Assembly (NCBI RefSeq): GCF_014518315.1
Contig: NZ_JACVEL010000002.1
Span: forward strand, 248,001 to 312,000
Length of the DNA stretch: 64,000 nucleotides
Reading direction: 5' to 3'
DNA from: Taishania pollutisoli
Lineage (GTDB): Bacteria; Bacteroidota; Bacteroidia; Flavobacteriales_D; Crocinitomicaceae
A model generated the notes under the pieces. That model had not been told where the DNA came from. It saw nothing but the letters and a program-made list of their open reading frames with translations, and ran no database searches. This document shows positions 42,605-51,447 of the stretch, one piece after another; position 1 is the stretch's first letter; each line of letters begins with the position of its first letter. Position numbers and translations under genes: made by a program.

Positions 42605-45421
42605 ATGCCCAAAAATAATTCCATTAAGTCCATTTTAATTATAGGTAGTGGACCCATCGTTATCGGTCAGGCTTGTGAGTTTGACTATTCAGGTTCCCAG
42701 GCATCACGATCATTAAGAGAAGAAGGTATAGAAGTTACCTTAATCAATTCCAATCCGGCAACAATCATGACGGATAAAGTGGTGGCTGACAATGTTTATC
42801 TGAAACCATTAGAACCGGAAAGCATCGTCGAAATTCTTCAAAACCATAAAATTGATGCGGTTCTTCCGACTATGGGAGGGCAAACAGCATTGAATCTGGC
42901 CATCAAATGTGATGAGATGGGGATTTGGGAAGAACATGGTGTGGAAATCATCGGTGTGGATATCAAAGCGATTGAAATTACTGAAAACCGGGAAGAGTTC
43001 CGGTTACTGATGAACAAAATTGGCATTCCGATGGCTCCTCAGGCAACGGCGACTTCTTTTCTGGAAGGAAAAAAGATCGCACAGGAATTTGGTTTCCCGT
43101 TGTGTATCCGCGCATCGTATACACTTGGTGGGGCAGGAGCTTCGATTGTACACGATCCGCAGGATTTTGATAACTTGCTGGAACGAGGATTACAATTGTC
43201 TCCGATCCATGAGGTAATGATCGATAAAGCATTGCTTGGATGGAAAGAGTTTGAGTTGGAATTACTACGCGATTCAAATGACAACGTAGTCATCATTTGC
43301 TCCATTGAGAATTTTGACCCGATGGGAATCCATACAGGGGATTCGATCACGGTTGCACCGGCAATGACTTTGTCGGATACGACATTCCAGAAGATGCGTG
43401 ATATGGCCATTAAAATGATGCGTTCCATCGGTAACTTTGCCGGGGGATGTAATGTGCAGTTTGCCGTTTCACCGGACGATCAGGAAGAAATCATTGCCAT
43501 TGAAATTAACCCGCGTGTATCGCGCTCTTCAGCACTGGCTTCAAAAGCGACAGGATACCCGATTGCAAAGATCGCTTCCAAACTGGCGATCGGTTACCAC
43601 CTGGATGAATTGCAAAACCAGATTACGAAAACAACTTCAGCGTTGTTTGAACCGACGTTGGATTATGTAATCGTAAAAATTCCGCGCTGGAACTTTAATA
43701 AATTTCCGGGAGCAAACCGTGAATTGGGACTGCAGATGAAATCTGTCGGAGAAGTGATGGGAATCGGACGTTCGTTCCAGGAAGCATTGCAAAAAGCATG
43801 TCAGTCGTTGGAAATCAATCGCAACGGATTGGGTGCTGACGGAAAAGAACTGACCAATCAATCGGAGATTCTTCATAGTTTGGAGCGTCCGTCATGGAAT
43901 CGGTTGTTCCATATTTATGATGCGATTAAACTGGGAATTCCGTTCAAAACGATTATTGAAAAAACAAAAATTGACTTCTGGTTCCTTAAGCAGATTGAAG
44001 ACCTGATCAAATTGGAACAGAAAATTGAAAAATACCACCTGGAAAATTTGCCGAAAGAATTGATGTTTGAGGCGAAACAAAAAGGATATGCAGATCGTCA
44101 AATTGCACATTTGCTACGTTGTCTGGAATCGGAAGTAAGTGTAAAACGTCATGAAATGGGAATCAAACGGGTGTATAAACTCGTAGATACCTGCGCGGCA
44201 GAATTTGAAGCACAAACACCTTATTATTATTCGACATTCGAAGAGGAAAACGAAAGTACGGTTTCGGACAAGAAAAAAGTGGTGGTACTTGGTTCGGGGC
44301 CAAACCGGATCGGTCAGGGGATCGAATTTGACTACAGTTGTGTACATGGAGTGCTTGCCGCAAAAGAATGTGGGTATGAAACCATCATGATCAACTGTAA
44401 TCCTGAAACCGTTTCAACAGACTTTGACACGGCTGATAAATTATACTTTGAACCTGTTTTCTGGGAACATATTTACGACATCATCCAGCACGAAAAACCG
44501 GAAGGTGTGATTGTACAATTGGGAGGTCAGACGGCATTGAAGCTGGCGGAAAAACTGGAACGTTACGGGATCAAAATTATAGGGACAAGCTTCAAAGCCC
44601 TGGATCTGGCAGAAGACAGAGGACGTTTTTCCCAGGCATTACAGAAATTAAACATTCCATTCCCGAAATACGGTGTTGTTGAAAGTGCGGAACAGGCGTT
44701 GGAATTGTCCGATGAATTAGGGTTTCCGTTGCTGGTACGCCCTTCGTATGTATTGGGAGGACAAAAGATGAAGATTGTCATCAATAAAGAAGAGCTGGAA
44801 ACACACGTAGTGGATATCATCGGTGAGATGGGAAGCAACCAGATTTTGCTGGACCATTTCCTGGGAGGAGCTATCGAAGCGGAAGCAGATGCGATTTGTG
44901 ACGGCAAAGATGTCTATATCATCGGGATTATGCAGCACATTGAACCTGCGGGAATTCACTCGGGAGATTCATACGCGGTGCTTCCTCCGTACAACCTGGG
45001 AGATTTTGTAATGCAACAGATTGAAGACATCACAAAGAAAATTGCGGTTGAACTGCAAACAGTCGGGTTGATCAACATTCAGTTTGCTATTAAAGACGAT
45101 CAGGTGTATGTAATTGAAGCCAACCCGCGTGCATCCAGAACCGTACCGTTTATTGCGAAAGCATACGATGAGCCGTATGTCAACTACGCAACGAAGGTAA
45201 TGTTGGGAGAGAAGAAAGTGAAAGATTTCAATTTCAATCCGAAAAAAGAAGGATATGCAATCAAAATACCGGTATTTTCCTATGAGAAATTTCCGGAAGT
45301 GAAAAAAGAATTAGGTCCGGAGATGAAATCAACAGGAGAGGCCATCCGATTCATCAAAAACCTGAAAGATCCTTACTTTACAAAAATCTACGCGGAGCGT
45401 AACATGCATTTGTCGAAGTAA
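42605..45421 (+). CDS. carB: Carbamoyl-phosphate synthase large subunit, lacking the regulatory domain
   Basis: 938 residues. Makes carbamoyl phosphate from glutamine-derived ammonia, bicarbonate and two ATP for pyrimidine and arginine synthesis. Two ATP-grasp halves: first from IGSGPIVIGQACEFDYSG, IRASYTLGGAGAS, AIEINPRVSRSSALASKATGYP; second from VLGSGPNRIGQGIEFDYSCVH, VRPSYVLGGQKM, EANPRASRTVPFIAKA. E. coli CarB has about 1073 residues; here the chain stops after STGEAIRFIKNLKDPYF, so the C-terminal MGS-like domain binding UMP and ornithine is missing. The small subunit carA is not in the window. Confidence 0.96.
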   Translation: MPKNNSIKSILIIGSGPIVIGQACEFDYSGSQASRSLREEGIEVTLINSNPATIMTDKVVADNVYLKPLEPESIVEILQNHKIDAVLPTMGGQTALNLAIKCDEMGIWEEHGVEIIGVDIKAIEITENREEFRLLMNKIGIPMAPQATATSFLEGKKIAQEFGFPLCIRASYTLGGAGASIVHDPQDFDNLLERGLQLSPIHEVMIDKALLGWKEFELELLRDSNDNVVIICSIENFDPMGIHTGDSITVAPAMTLSDTTFQKMRDMAIKMMRSIGNFAGGCNVQFAVSPDDQEEIIAIEINPRVSRSSALASKATGYPIAKIASKLAIGYHLDELQNQITKTTSALFEPTLDYVIVKIPRWNFNKFPGANRELGLQMKSVGEVMGIGRSFQEALQKACQSLEINRNGLGADGKELTNQSEILHSLERPSWNRLFHIYDAIKLGIPFKTIIEKTKIDFWFLKQIEDLIKLEQKIEKYHLENLPKELMFEAKQKGYADRQIAHLLRCLESEVSVKRHEMGIKRVYKLVDTCAAEFEAQTPYYYSTFEEENESTVSDKKKVVVLGSGPNRIGQGIEFDYSCVHGVLAAKECGYETIMINCNPETVSTDFDTADKLYFEPVFWEHIYDIIQHEKPEGVIVQLGGQTALKLAEKLERYGIKIIGTSFKALDLAEDRGRFSQALQKLNIPFPKYGVVESAEQALELSDELGFPLLVRPSYVLGGQKMKIVINKEELETHVVDIIGEMGSNQILLDHFLGGAIEAEADAICDGKDVYIIGIMQHIEPAGIHSGDSYAVLPPYNLGDFVMQQIEDITKKIAVELQTVGLINIQFAIKDDQVYVIEANPRASRTVPFIAKAYDEPYVNYATKVMLGEKKVKDFNFNPKKEGYAIKIPVFSYEKFPEVKKELGPEMKSTGEAIRFIKNLKDPYFTKIYAERNMHLSK

Positions 45422-45437
45422 GACACGACATAATTGG

Positions 45438-45473
45438 AAAACGCCTTTTCGAAAGAGAAGGCGTTTTTTTGTG
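45438..45473 (+). terminator. Intrinsic terminator after carB
   Basis: AAAACGCCTTTTC (45438-45450) pairs with GAGAAGGCGTTTT (45455-45467) with one G-U pair around GAAA, followed by a T tract. Confidence 0.9.
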
Positions 45474-45573
45474 AAATATGGGATGAATAATACATCCTAA
45501 AAAATGTTATTCCTCTTTCATTTTTGGTTGTACTCCACAGAATTTTGTATTATTGATTCATTCAATCTATCAC

Positions 45574-46260
45574 ATGAACACTAAGAAATTCGTAAAAACA
45601 ACAGGAAAAGCAGCATTCGGGATCGTCGAATTTTTGCTGTTATATGCTATTGCAGGAACATTTATGTCTTTTGTTCCGGTGAATCAGCATGCATCCCAAA
45701 AAGATGATGTTTCTATTTATATTTTGTCCAATGGTGTTCATACCGATATAGTCGTTCCAATTAAAAATGAACAAATCGACTGGAATCAGTTTGTCCGCTT
45801 TGATTATACAGCAGGAAAGGATTCACTGGCTCATTTTGTTGCATTTGGTTGGGGAGATAAAGGATTTTACCTGGATACACCGACGTGGAGCGAATTAAAA
45901 GTAAGTACAGCATTCAAAGCAGCTTTTGCACTGAGTGAAGCAGCCATTCATACTACTTTTTACAGAGAAATGACAGAAGGTGAGAAATGTGTGAAAATCA
46001 ATGTCAGCAGAGAGCAGTACCGTTTGCTGATCGATTACATAAAAGATAGTTTTGATACAGATGAACAGAACCGGTTCATTCACATCCAAACAACAGCTAA
46101 TTATGGCGAAAACGATACGTTTTACGAAGCAAAGGGAACCTATAATTTGTTTTATACCTGCAATACATGGGCGAATAACGGACTGAAATCCTGTCAGCAA
46201 AAAGCAAGTTTGTGGACCTTGCTGGACAAAGGAATTTTTTATCAGTACGAAGAGATTTAA
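45574..46260 (+). CDS. DUF2459 (TIGR02117) family protein
   Basis: 228 residues from MNTKKFVKTTGKAAFG (45574). One N-terminal membrane segment (about 15-35), then a periplasmic domain: IYILSNGVHTDIVVPI, AFGWGDKGFYLDTPTW, YNLFYTCNTWANNGLK with conserved Cys-Asn-Thr. The His, Asp and Cys blocks recall a papain-like/NlpC arrangement, but activity is unproven. Some family members lie near urease genes in other species; nothing here supports that link. Confidence 0.8.
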   Translation: MNTKKFVKTTGKAAFGIVEFLLLYAIAGTFMSFVPVNQHASQKDDVSIYILSNGVHTDIVVPIKNEQIDWNQFVRFDYTAGKDSLAHFVAFGWGDKGFYLDTPTWSELKVSTAFKAAFALSEAAIHTTFYREMTEGEKCVKINVSREQYRLLIDYIKDSFDTDEQNRFIHIQTTANYGENDTFYEAKGTYNLFYTCNTWANNGLKSCQQKASLWTLLDKGIFYQYEEI

Positions 46261-46393
46261 TAAGGGGAATAAAGGGAGAGGATAGACGTGATGATCAAAA
46301 ATCATACATTCACGTAAATGAAAAAACAGATGCTGTTACTTTTTCAGAATGCTGCTTTTCCTTAGAAAGTGGTATCATCAAAACCGTATGATT

Positions 46394-47500
46394 ATGAAAA
46401 AGAACACCTTCCTTCCGTTTATTATTGTGTTCGTTGCCGGGTGCAGCGGTGAACCGACAACTCCAATTGCTGAAAAAACTGTAAATGATCAATTTGCAGA
46501 ACAGTTGCCGGATTCGACTAATGTTATTCCATATTCCGTACATACAGATATAGCAGCTGTTAAAAAGATTACTCCTTCTCATTTATCCATCGGTCAGCTC
46601 AAAAAGCGGTTGAAACCCGGTACGCAGGTATTTACCTGGTCGGCAGAGACAGATACGCTGATTACATGTAAAAAAGGAACAGTTGTGTATTTACCCAAAG
46701 GATGTTTACAACTGAATGGAAATCTTTCATCCGTTCAGATCGAGGTGCAGGAATATTACAGTTTTTCCGATTTTCTTTCAGAAGAATTGTCAACCATATC
46801 GGGGAACCGACTGCTGGAGACTGGAGGAATGGTGTACGTGAGTGTACAGCAGGACGGGCAGAGTGTAGGGCTGAAGAAAGGAGGGCAGTATGCACTTTAT
46901 TTTCCGAAGAAAGCAGAAAATGTGTCCGACTCGATGCAGACATTTTATGGTTCCCGGAATGAAGCGGGAATCGTTACCTGGCGATTGAAAACAAAAGCGT
47001 GGGGAGCGAAAGAACCAGGGATTGCAGTGCAGGGAACCTACACCCAACAAAAAGGTGCTACGGTTAATTTCAATCAAAACAAACTAGAGGAAATGCGTAT
47101 TGCTTTTAACGAAAAAGCAATGGATCAGATCGAAGAAGCGGAATTGAATTATTATGTGCTGAACGTATCAAGTTTCGGATGGGTCAACTGTGACCGGTTT
47201 TGGAATGTAAAAGAACAACTGATTGATTATGTTGTATCAGTGGACGGGACCTCTGATATGAACATCAACATTATTTTTAAAGACATCCGATCCATTCTGC
47301 CGGCAGTAAAACAAAACGGAAAATACGTTTTTAAGAATGTACCTGTCAACAGCAGGGTAAAACTCGTGGGTATTTCGTACGACGGAAAACAACCAGCGTT
47401 GTCAGTTGCTCACACGACGATAACACAACAAGGATATCAATTGGATGGTTTCAGAAGTTTTACATTGCAGGAATTGAAAAAAGCGTTAAATTCACTCTGA
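46394..47500 (+). CDS. Lipoprotein of unknown function (Bacteroidetes family)
   Basis: 368 residues from MKKNTFLPFIIVFVAGCSG, with lipobox VAGC (Cys about 17). The mature part is strand-rich: KKGTVVYLPKGCLQLNG, EVQEYYSFSDFLSEEL, LLETGGMVYVSVQQDGQSVGL, and a C-terminal beta-sandwich-like region (NCDRFWNVKEQ, FKNVPVNSRVKLVGI). The ETGGM...GQ..GLKKG pattern recurs in Bacteroidetes envelope proteins that follow a ZU5-like domain. Its stop shares a base with the peptidase start (TGATG). Confidence 0.7.
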   Translation: MKKNTFLPFIIVFVAGCSGEPTTPIAEKTVNDQFAEQLPDSTNVIPYSVHTDIAAVKKITPSHLSIGQLKKRLKPGTQVFTWSAETDTLITCKKGTVVYLPKGCLQLNGNLSSVQIEVQEYYSFSDFLSEELSTISGNRLLETGGMVYVSVQQDGQSVGLKKGGQYALYFPKKAENVSDSMQTFYGSRNEAGIVTWRLKTKAWGAKEPGIAVQGTYTQQKGATVNFNQNKLEEMRIAFNEKAMDQIEEAELNYYVLNVSSFGWVNCDRFWNVKEQLIDYVVSVDGTSDMNINIIFKDIRSILPAVKQNGKYVFKNVPVNSRVKLVGISYDGKQPALSVAHTTITQQGYQLDGFRSFTLQELKKALNSL

Positions 47501-48423
47501 TGATGAAATACCTCTTTCTTTTTATTGTTCTTTCGTTGTTTCAGCACGGACGCACACAACAAGCATCTGATACGTCACTTATCAGGAATCACTTGGTGAA
47601 ATTGACGAAAAGCGGTGCGTTCAGACACCACAAAAATGTACAGCAATTGAACAAAACAGCCGGTTATATCCGTGCTGAATTTCTGAAGTATGCAGACAGT
47701 GTTTTTTACCAGGAATATGAAGTAAAAGGAACGATTTACAGGAATGTTATTGCCGCTTTTGGTACGGAAAACAGGCAGCGAATTATTGTCGGAGCACATT
47801 ATGATGTCTGCGGAGATCAGGAAGGAGCGGACGACAATGCCAGTGGGGTAGTGGGATTGCTTGAACTGGCAAGATTACTGCATCTGCAACCGTTGAGTTA
47901 CCGGGTCGACCTTGTCGCATATACATTGGAAGAGCCACCGTATTTCAGAACCGAATACATGGGAAGTTATATGCATGCACAGTCATTGTATGAAGACAAA
48001 GCAGACGTGTATGGAATGGTGTGCCTGGAAATGATCGGGTATTTCAGTGATGCGAAAAAATCACAGGACTACCCCCTGAAAATTTTGTCACTTTTTTATG
48101 GAAATAAAGGGGATTATATTACGCTGGTGAAGAAAAACGGAGCCGGAAAGTTTGCCAAACAATTCAGCAAACAATATAAAACAACAAAAGCAATCAAAAC
48201 AAAGAAGTTTACCGGTTCTGAGACCTTGTCAGGAATTGATTATTCCGATCATCTGAACTACTGGAAATTCGGTTACAGTGCACTCATGGTAACCAATACG
48301 GCGTTTTACCGAAACAAAAATTATCATCAACCTACGGATACAATGGAAACATTGGATGTTTACCGAATGAGCAAAGTAATCAATGGGGTGTATCAATCCC
48401 TGGTCGGATTGGCCGGGAAATAG
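47500..48423 (+). CDS. Secreted M28-family zinc peptidase
   Basis: 307 residues with signal peptide MMKYLFLFIVLSLFQHGRTQ. M28 metal ligands: GAHYDVCGDQ (His, Asp), GADDNASGVVGLLE (bridging Asp), AYTLEEPPYF (catalytic Glu pair), DYSDHLNYWKFGYSALM and a final HQPTD (His). Aminopeptidase in the periplasm or outside. Starts on the last base of the lipoprotein gene, so the two are translationally coupled and may act together. Confidence 0.88.
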   Translation: MMKYLFLFIVLSLFQHGRTQQASDTSLIRNHLVKLTKSGAFRHHKNVQQLNKTAGYIRAEFLKYADSVFYQEYEVKGTIYRNVIAAFGTENRQRIIVGAHYDVCGDQEGADDNASGVVGLLELARLLHLQPLSYRVDLVAYTLEEPPYFRTEYMGSYMHAQSLYEDKADVYGMVCLEMIGYFSDAKKSQDYPLKILSLFYGNKGDYITLVKKNGAGKFAKQFSKQYKTTKAIKTKKFTGSETLSGIDYSDHLNYWKFGYSALMVTNTAFYRNKNYHQPTDTMETLDVYRMSKVINGVYQSLVGLAGK

Positions 48424-48427
48424 ACCG

Positions 48428-49504
48428 TTATTGCTTTACAATTTTATAGATTGTTCCTTTTGTATCGCGAATAAAATAGATTCCGGGGAACAAGTGTGCT
48501 GTTGACAATTCATTTTTTCCTTCCGAAACAGCTATTTTTTCTTGTGTTCCAAGTAAATTAATTAGCATAATTTCCCCTTTATCGGTGTGTTCAAGAATGA
48601 GTTGATCAGAAAACGGATTCGGTGTGATGATGAGGCCAGGGACATTACCCGGAGTATCGATTGAAAGCCCGATACATCCTGCCTCAATTTCCGGTTGCGT
48701 ATTGCACCCGGTTGTATTACCACTGATCGTAATTACAGCATCTGCGGGAGGATTTCCAAGGTATTTACAGATGGATGGCACTGAGCAGACGGACAAACCA
48801 CCGTTCAGCAACAAGTCCAGGTTGCCCCCGATTTCCGTGTACTCATTCCCCAGCCCGGATAAAGAAGTTAGTAAATCATTGGCTTCAATGAACACTCCTC
48901 CTTCTACTCCTCCGATAATGGTATCAACATTACTCAACGCGCTGATGTCCGTTAGCGTTGCATTTTCTACAATTTCCAACGTTTCCCCGATGAATTTCAG
49001 GGAATTGATACCTTGAAGAGTGGTAAGTAAAGCATTGTCCCTGATAATGACAGAACCATTGCTGCGAATCAATGCACCTAACCCGTTGAGATTGACCAAT
49101 TGATTGCACGTCCGGATGGTAAATTCTCCGGTGATGGAGTCCAGGTTACTCAAAGCTGTTATGTCTGTAAGCGAAGCCAGGTCTCTTAAAATAAATCCGT
49201 CCAGCGGATCATTTCCAACCGTTACCAGGTTCTCAAGCCCTTCCAGGTTCACTAAATCCGGGCATTCCCTGATTTCAAAAGCACCGAGTACCATTGTGAT
49301 TTGTTGCAGGGGGCCCAGGTCATTGATATCATCCCCCATAATCTTGATGTCAATTCCATCCGGAATAACGGCACATCCGGGATAGTTGTCCGGAAAATTG
49401 TTTACATCCGATTGAGTAGCCAGGGTAAGTGGAGTAGTGGGGCATTGTGCATTAGATCTGCTGATCAGAAAAAGTATGAAAAAAGTAAAGAGAATCAGTT
49501 TCAT
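48428..49504 (-). CDS. Type IX secreted protein with receptor L-domain-like leucine-rich repeats
   Basis: 358 residues, signal MKLILFTFFILFLISRSNAQ. Repeats of about 25-35 residues have the form LxxITxFxIRxCxxLVNLxGLxxLxxV (PDLVNLEGLENLVTVG, TDITALSNLDSITGEFTIRTCNQLV, LLTTLQGINSLKFIGETLEI), as in furin-like receptor L domains. The C-terminus (IITPNPFSDQLILEHTDKG, FPGIYFIRD) is a type IX sorting domain. Probable cell-surface binding protein; ligand unknown. Confidence 0.85.
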   Translation of the reverse strand: MKLILFTFFILFLISRSNAQCPTTPLTLATQSDVNNFPDNYPGCAVIPDGIDIKIMGDDINDLGPLQQITMVLGAFEIRECPDLVNLEGLENLVTVGNDPLDGFILRDLASLTDITALSNLDSITGEFTIRTCNQLVNLNGLGALIRSNGSVIIRDNALLTTLQGINSLKFIGETLEIVENATLTDISALSNVDTIIGGVEGGVFIEANDLLTSLSGLGNEYTEIGGNLDLLLNGGLSVCSVPSICKYLGNPPADAVITISGNTTGCNTQPEIEAGCIGLSIDTPGNVPGLIITPNPFSDQLILEHTDKGEIMLINLLGTQEKIAVSEGKNELSTAHLFPGIYFIRDTKGTIYKIVKQ

Positions 49505-49579
49505 ATTTTAAATTTTGAACAAAAGTAACTAAAAAAAATCATTCATTTTCGGTGTGTTAAAGTTTTCAGCACGATTGTG

Positions 49580-50641
49580 TCAAAACAGTCTGAGCTGATT
49601 GTTTGGAACCTCAAACAGGTCTGTTCTCAACTTCGGAAATGATTCATTGAGTGAAAAACGTTTTCTGGCCAGCTCAAACTGTCGCCGGATGTTTGTTCCC
49701 AATACACCTCCACCGGTCATCCTCTCCTTAAACCGGGAACTGGAAACACTTCCTCCGTACATTTCTTTCAATTGGTTCAGTACTTTATCCGCCCGGTCCG
49801 GGAAATTTTGCTGAACCCAGTCGGTGAAAATCGCTTCATTGGGTCCGTTGAGACGTACAATCTGATAGTGCATTGTTCGGGCGCCGTGTTCGGATACCTG
49901 TTTGGCAACGGAAAAGATTTCATCGTCGTTTAAGGCGGGAATGACTGGTGCAAGCATAACGTTGATAGGAATCCCGGCTTGTGAAAGTTGCTCAATAATC
50001 TGCAGTTTGCGTTTGGAAGTAGCTGTACGGGGTTCCAATACGCGCCGGAGTTCTTCTTTTAAGGTTGTCAGGCTGATGCTTACGGCAGTTAAGTTCAGAC
50101 TGGCTAACTCCTGCAACAGATCAATGTCTCGCGCAATTAATGCATTTTTTGTGATAATGGAAACCGGTTGGCGGAATTCCAGGCATACTTCCAGTAATTT
50201 GCGGGTGATTCCGTATTTGCGTTCAATGGGTTGGTAGCAGTCCGTATTCCCGGATAAACCGATTGTATGGACGTCCCATTTTTTCTTTGAAAGTGTTGCA
50301 CGCAGCAGTTCCGGTGCGTTCTTTTTGACCAGGACAACGCGCTCAAAGTCAATTCCGGCACTATATCCCCAATATTCGTGCGTGGGACGTGCATAGCAAT
50401 AGATGCAGCCATGTTCGCAACCCTGATAGGGATTCATTGAATAGTACATCGGTATATCCGGACTTCCGACTTTGTTGACAATTGATTTGGGAAAGACTTC
50501 GATAAATTTTGTTTCTCCCACCTCTTCTTCAGCAGGATCCAGGTCATCAAAATCAGCACCTTTGGATGTTTTGGAAAAATGATTGTCCGGGTTGATCTGG
50601 GCCCCGCGGCCTTTGATGTACTTATTCTGATGGGCTGACAT
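49580..50641 (-). CDS. PA0069-family radical SAM protein (SplB-like)
   Basis: 353 residues. Radical SAM cluster CEHGCIYC with Cys75, Cys79 and Cys82 in NPYQGCEHGCIYCYARPTH, then IGLSGNTDCYQPIERKYG, SIITKNALIARD, VSISLTTL. The family is related to spore photoproduct lyase and is often annotated as a DNA repair photolyase, but its substrate is not proven. The last residues are PNNQLRLF, a good match to the sliding-clamp-binding pentapeptide. Its promoter overlaps a 20-base palindrome. Confidence 0.88.
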   Translation of the reverse strand: MSAHQNKYIKGRGAQINPDNHFSKTSKGADFDDLDPAEEEVGETKFIEVFPKSIVNKVGSPDIPMYYSMNPYQGCEHGCIYCYARPTHEYWGYSAGIDFERVVLVKKNAPELLRATLSKKKWDVHTIGLSGNTDCYQPIERKYGITRKLLEVCLEFRQPVSIITKNALIARDIDLLQELASLNLTAVSISLTTLKEELRRVLEPRTATSKRKLQIIEQLSQAGIPINVMLAPVIPALNDDEIFSVAKQVSEHGARTMHYQIVRLNGPNEAIFTDWVQQNFPDRADKVLNQLKEMYGGSVSSSRFKERMTGGGVLGTNIRRQFELARKRFSLNESFPKLRTDLFEVPNNQLRLF

Positions 50642-50657
50642 AATTTTTGATTTATGC

Positions 50658-50690
50658 CAAAGATAATTAATTAATCAATTTATTGATTAA
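50658..50690 (-). promoter_or_regulatory. -7 element and palindromic operator of the radical SAM gene
   Basis: Plus-strand CAAAGATA (50658-50665) reads TATCTTTG on the minus strand, 17 bases before the ATG. Just upstream is TTAATCAAT-TT-ATTGATTAA (50671-50690), a perfect 9-base inverted repeat with a 2-base spacer, placed between the -7 element and the expected -33 region where a repressor would act. It also lies 14 bases after the preceding gene's stop and could be a weak hairpin. Confidence 0.5.
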
Positions 50691-50703
50691 AATATAATCA
50701 AAA

Positions 50704-51447
50704 TTAATTTCCGTTGATCAATTCTCCCGATCCGTATTGAATGTAATTCAATATCAGTGGATTACCAACGTATATGACATTGCCGGAACCATTGATTTCA
50801 ACTGTTGTATTTGCTCCTTCCGCATTGATTGAGGACACAACAGGTGTACTGGAAACAACAACCAGGTTATCGGTAACCGTCAGACCTTTGGTGTCTCCAA
50901 ACCCGTTGCTGGTAATTTTTATATTGGCATTTTCACAGGTACCGCTCAGTACAAAATCACCGTAGCCATGTCCCTGCGTTGCGTCGATGTTCTGGCAGTC
51001 GAGGTTGAGGTAAACAGTCGCACCGCCATCTTGTATGGTTAGTTTAAAATCCGATGAGGTAATTGTCCCTGTTGTTGTCAGGTTTTTTGTTCCTTCAAAA
51101 AATAATTCATCCAGGTGGGTGAAATGCACTTCTACACTGATTTTATTTTTGTCATACGAACGCAGAAAATCACATTTGTTGGTATTTTTCAGATTCAGAA
51201 AACCTTTGTCGTCTATGGCATAGGTGACGAGGTTGATCAGGTTGTCTCTTCCGTGTATGACAAGTTTATTTTCGGAATCCTGTACCAGCACAACTTCCAG
51301 TTTAGCGCCCACATTTAATTTATGAAACGCTTCAAGCGGAATTTCCAGTGATGTTTGTTTCCCGGCAACCTTAAAGCAATTGCGGTCTTCTGCTTTTTTA
51401 CAGGCAGCCAGTACAATCAACGGAATGAAGAGTAGCCACTGTTTCAT
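50704..51447 (-). CDS. GIN-domain (DUF2807) lipoprotein
   Basis: 247 residues. Lipobox VLAACKK (Cys about 16). The mature part is a right-handed beta-helix-like DUF2807 domain: FHKLNVGAKLEVVLVQDSENKLVIHG, LNLKNTNKCDFLRSYDKNKISVEVHF, LDCQNIDATQGHGYGDFVLSG, with regular N-x-x-x-G turns. Such GIN lipoproteins are common in the Bacteroidetes envelope with unknown roles. It is translationally coupled to the upstream PagL-like gene (ATGA overlap). Confidence 0.85.
   Translation of the reverse strand: MKQWLLFIPLIVLAACKKAEDRNCFKVAGKQTSLEIPLEAFHKLNVGAKLEVVLVQDSENKLVIHGRDNLINLVTYAIDDKGFLNLKNTNKCDFLRSYDKNKISVEVHFTHLDELFFEGTKNLTTTGTITSSDFKLTIQDGGATVYLNLDCQNIDATQGHGYGDFVLSGTCENANIKITSNGFGDTKGLTVTDNLVVVSSTPVVSSINAEGANTTVEINGSGNVIYVGNPLILNYIQYGSGELINGN

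Noticed and set aside
42838-45000. Several minus-strand open frames inside carB
   Set aside because: Typical antisense shadows of a long conserved gene.
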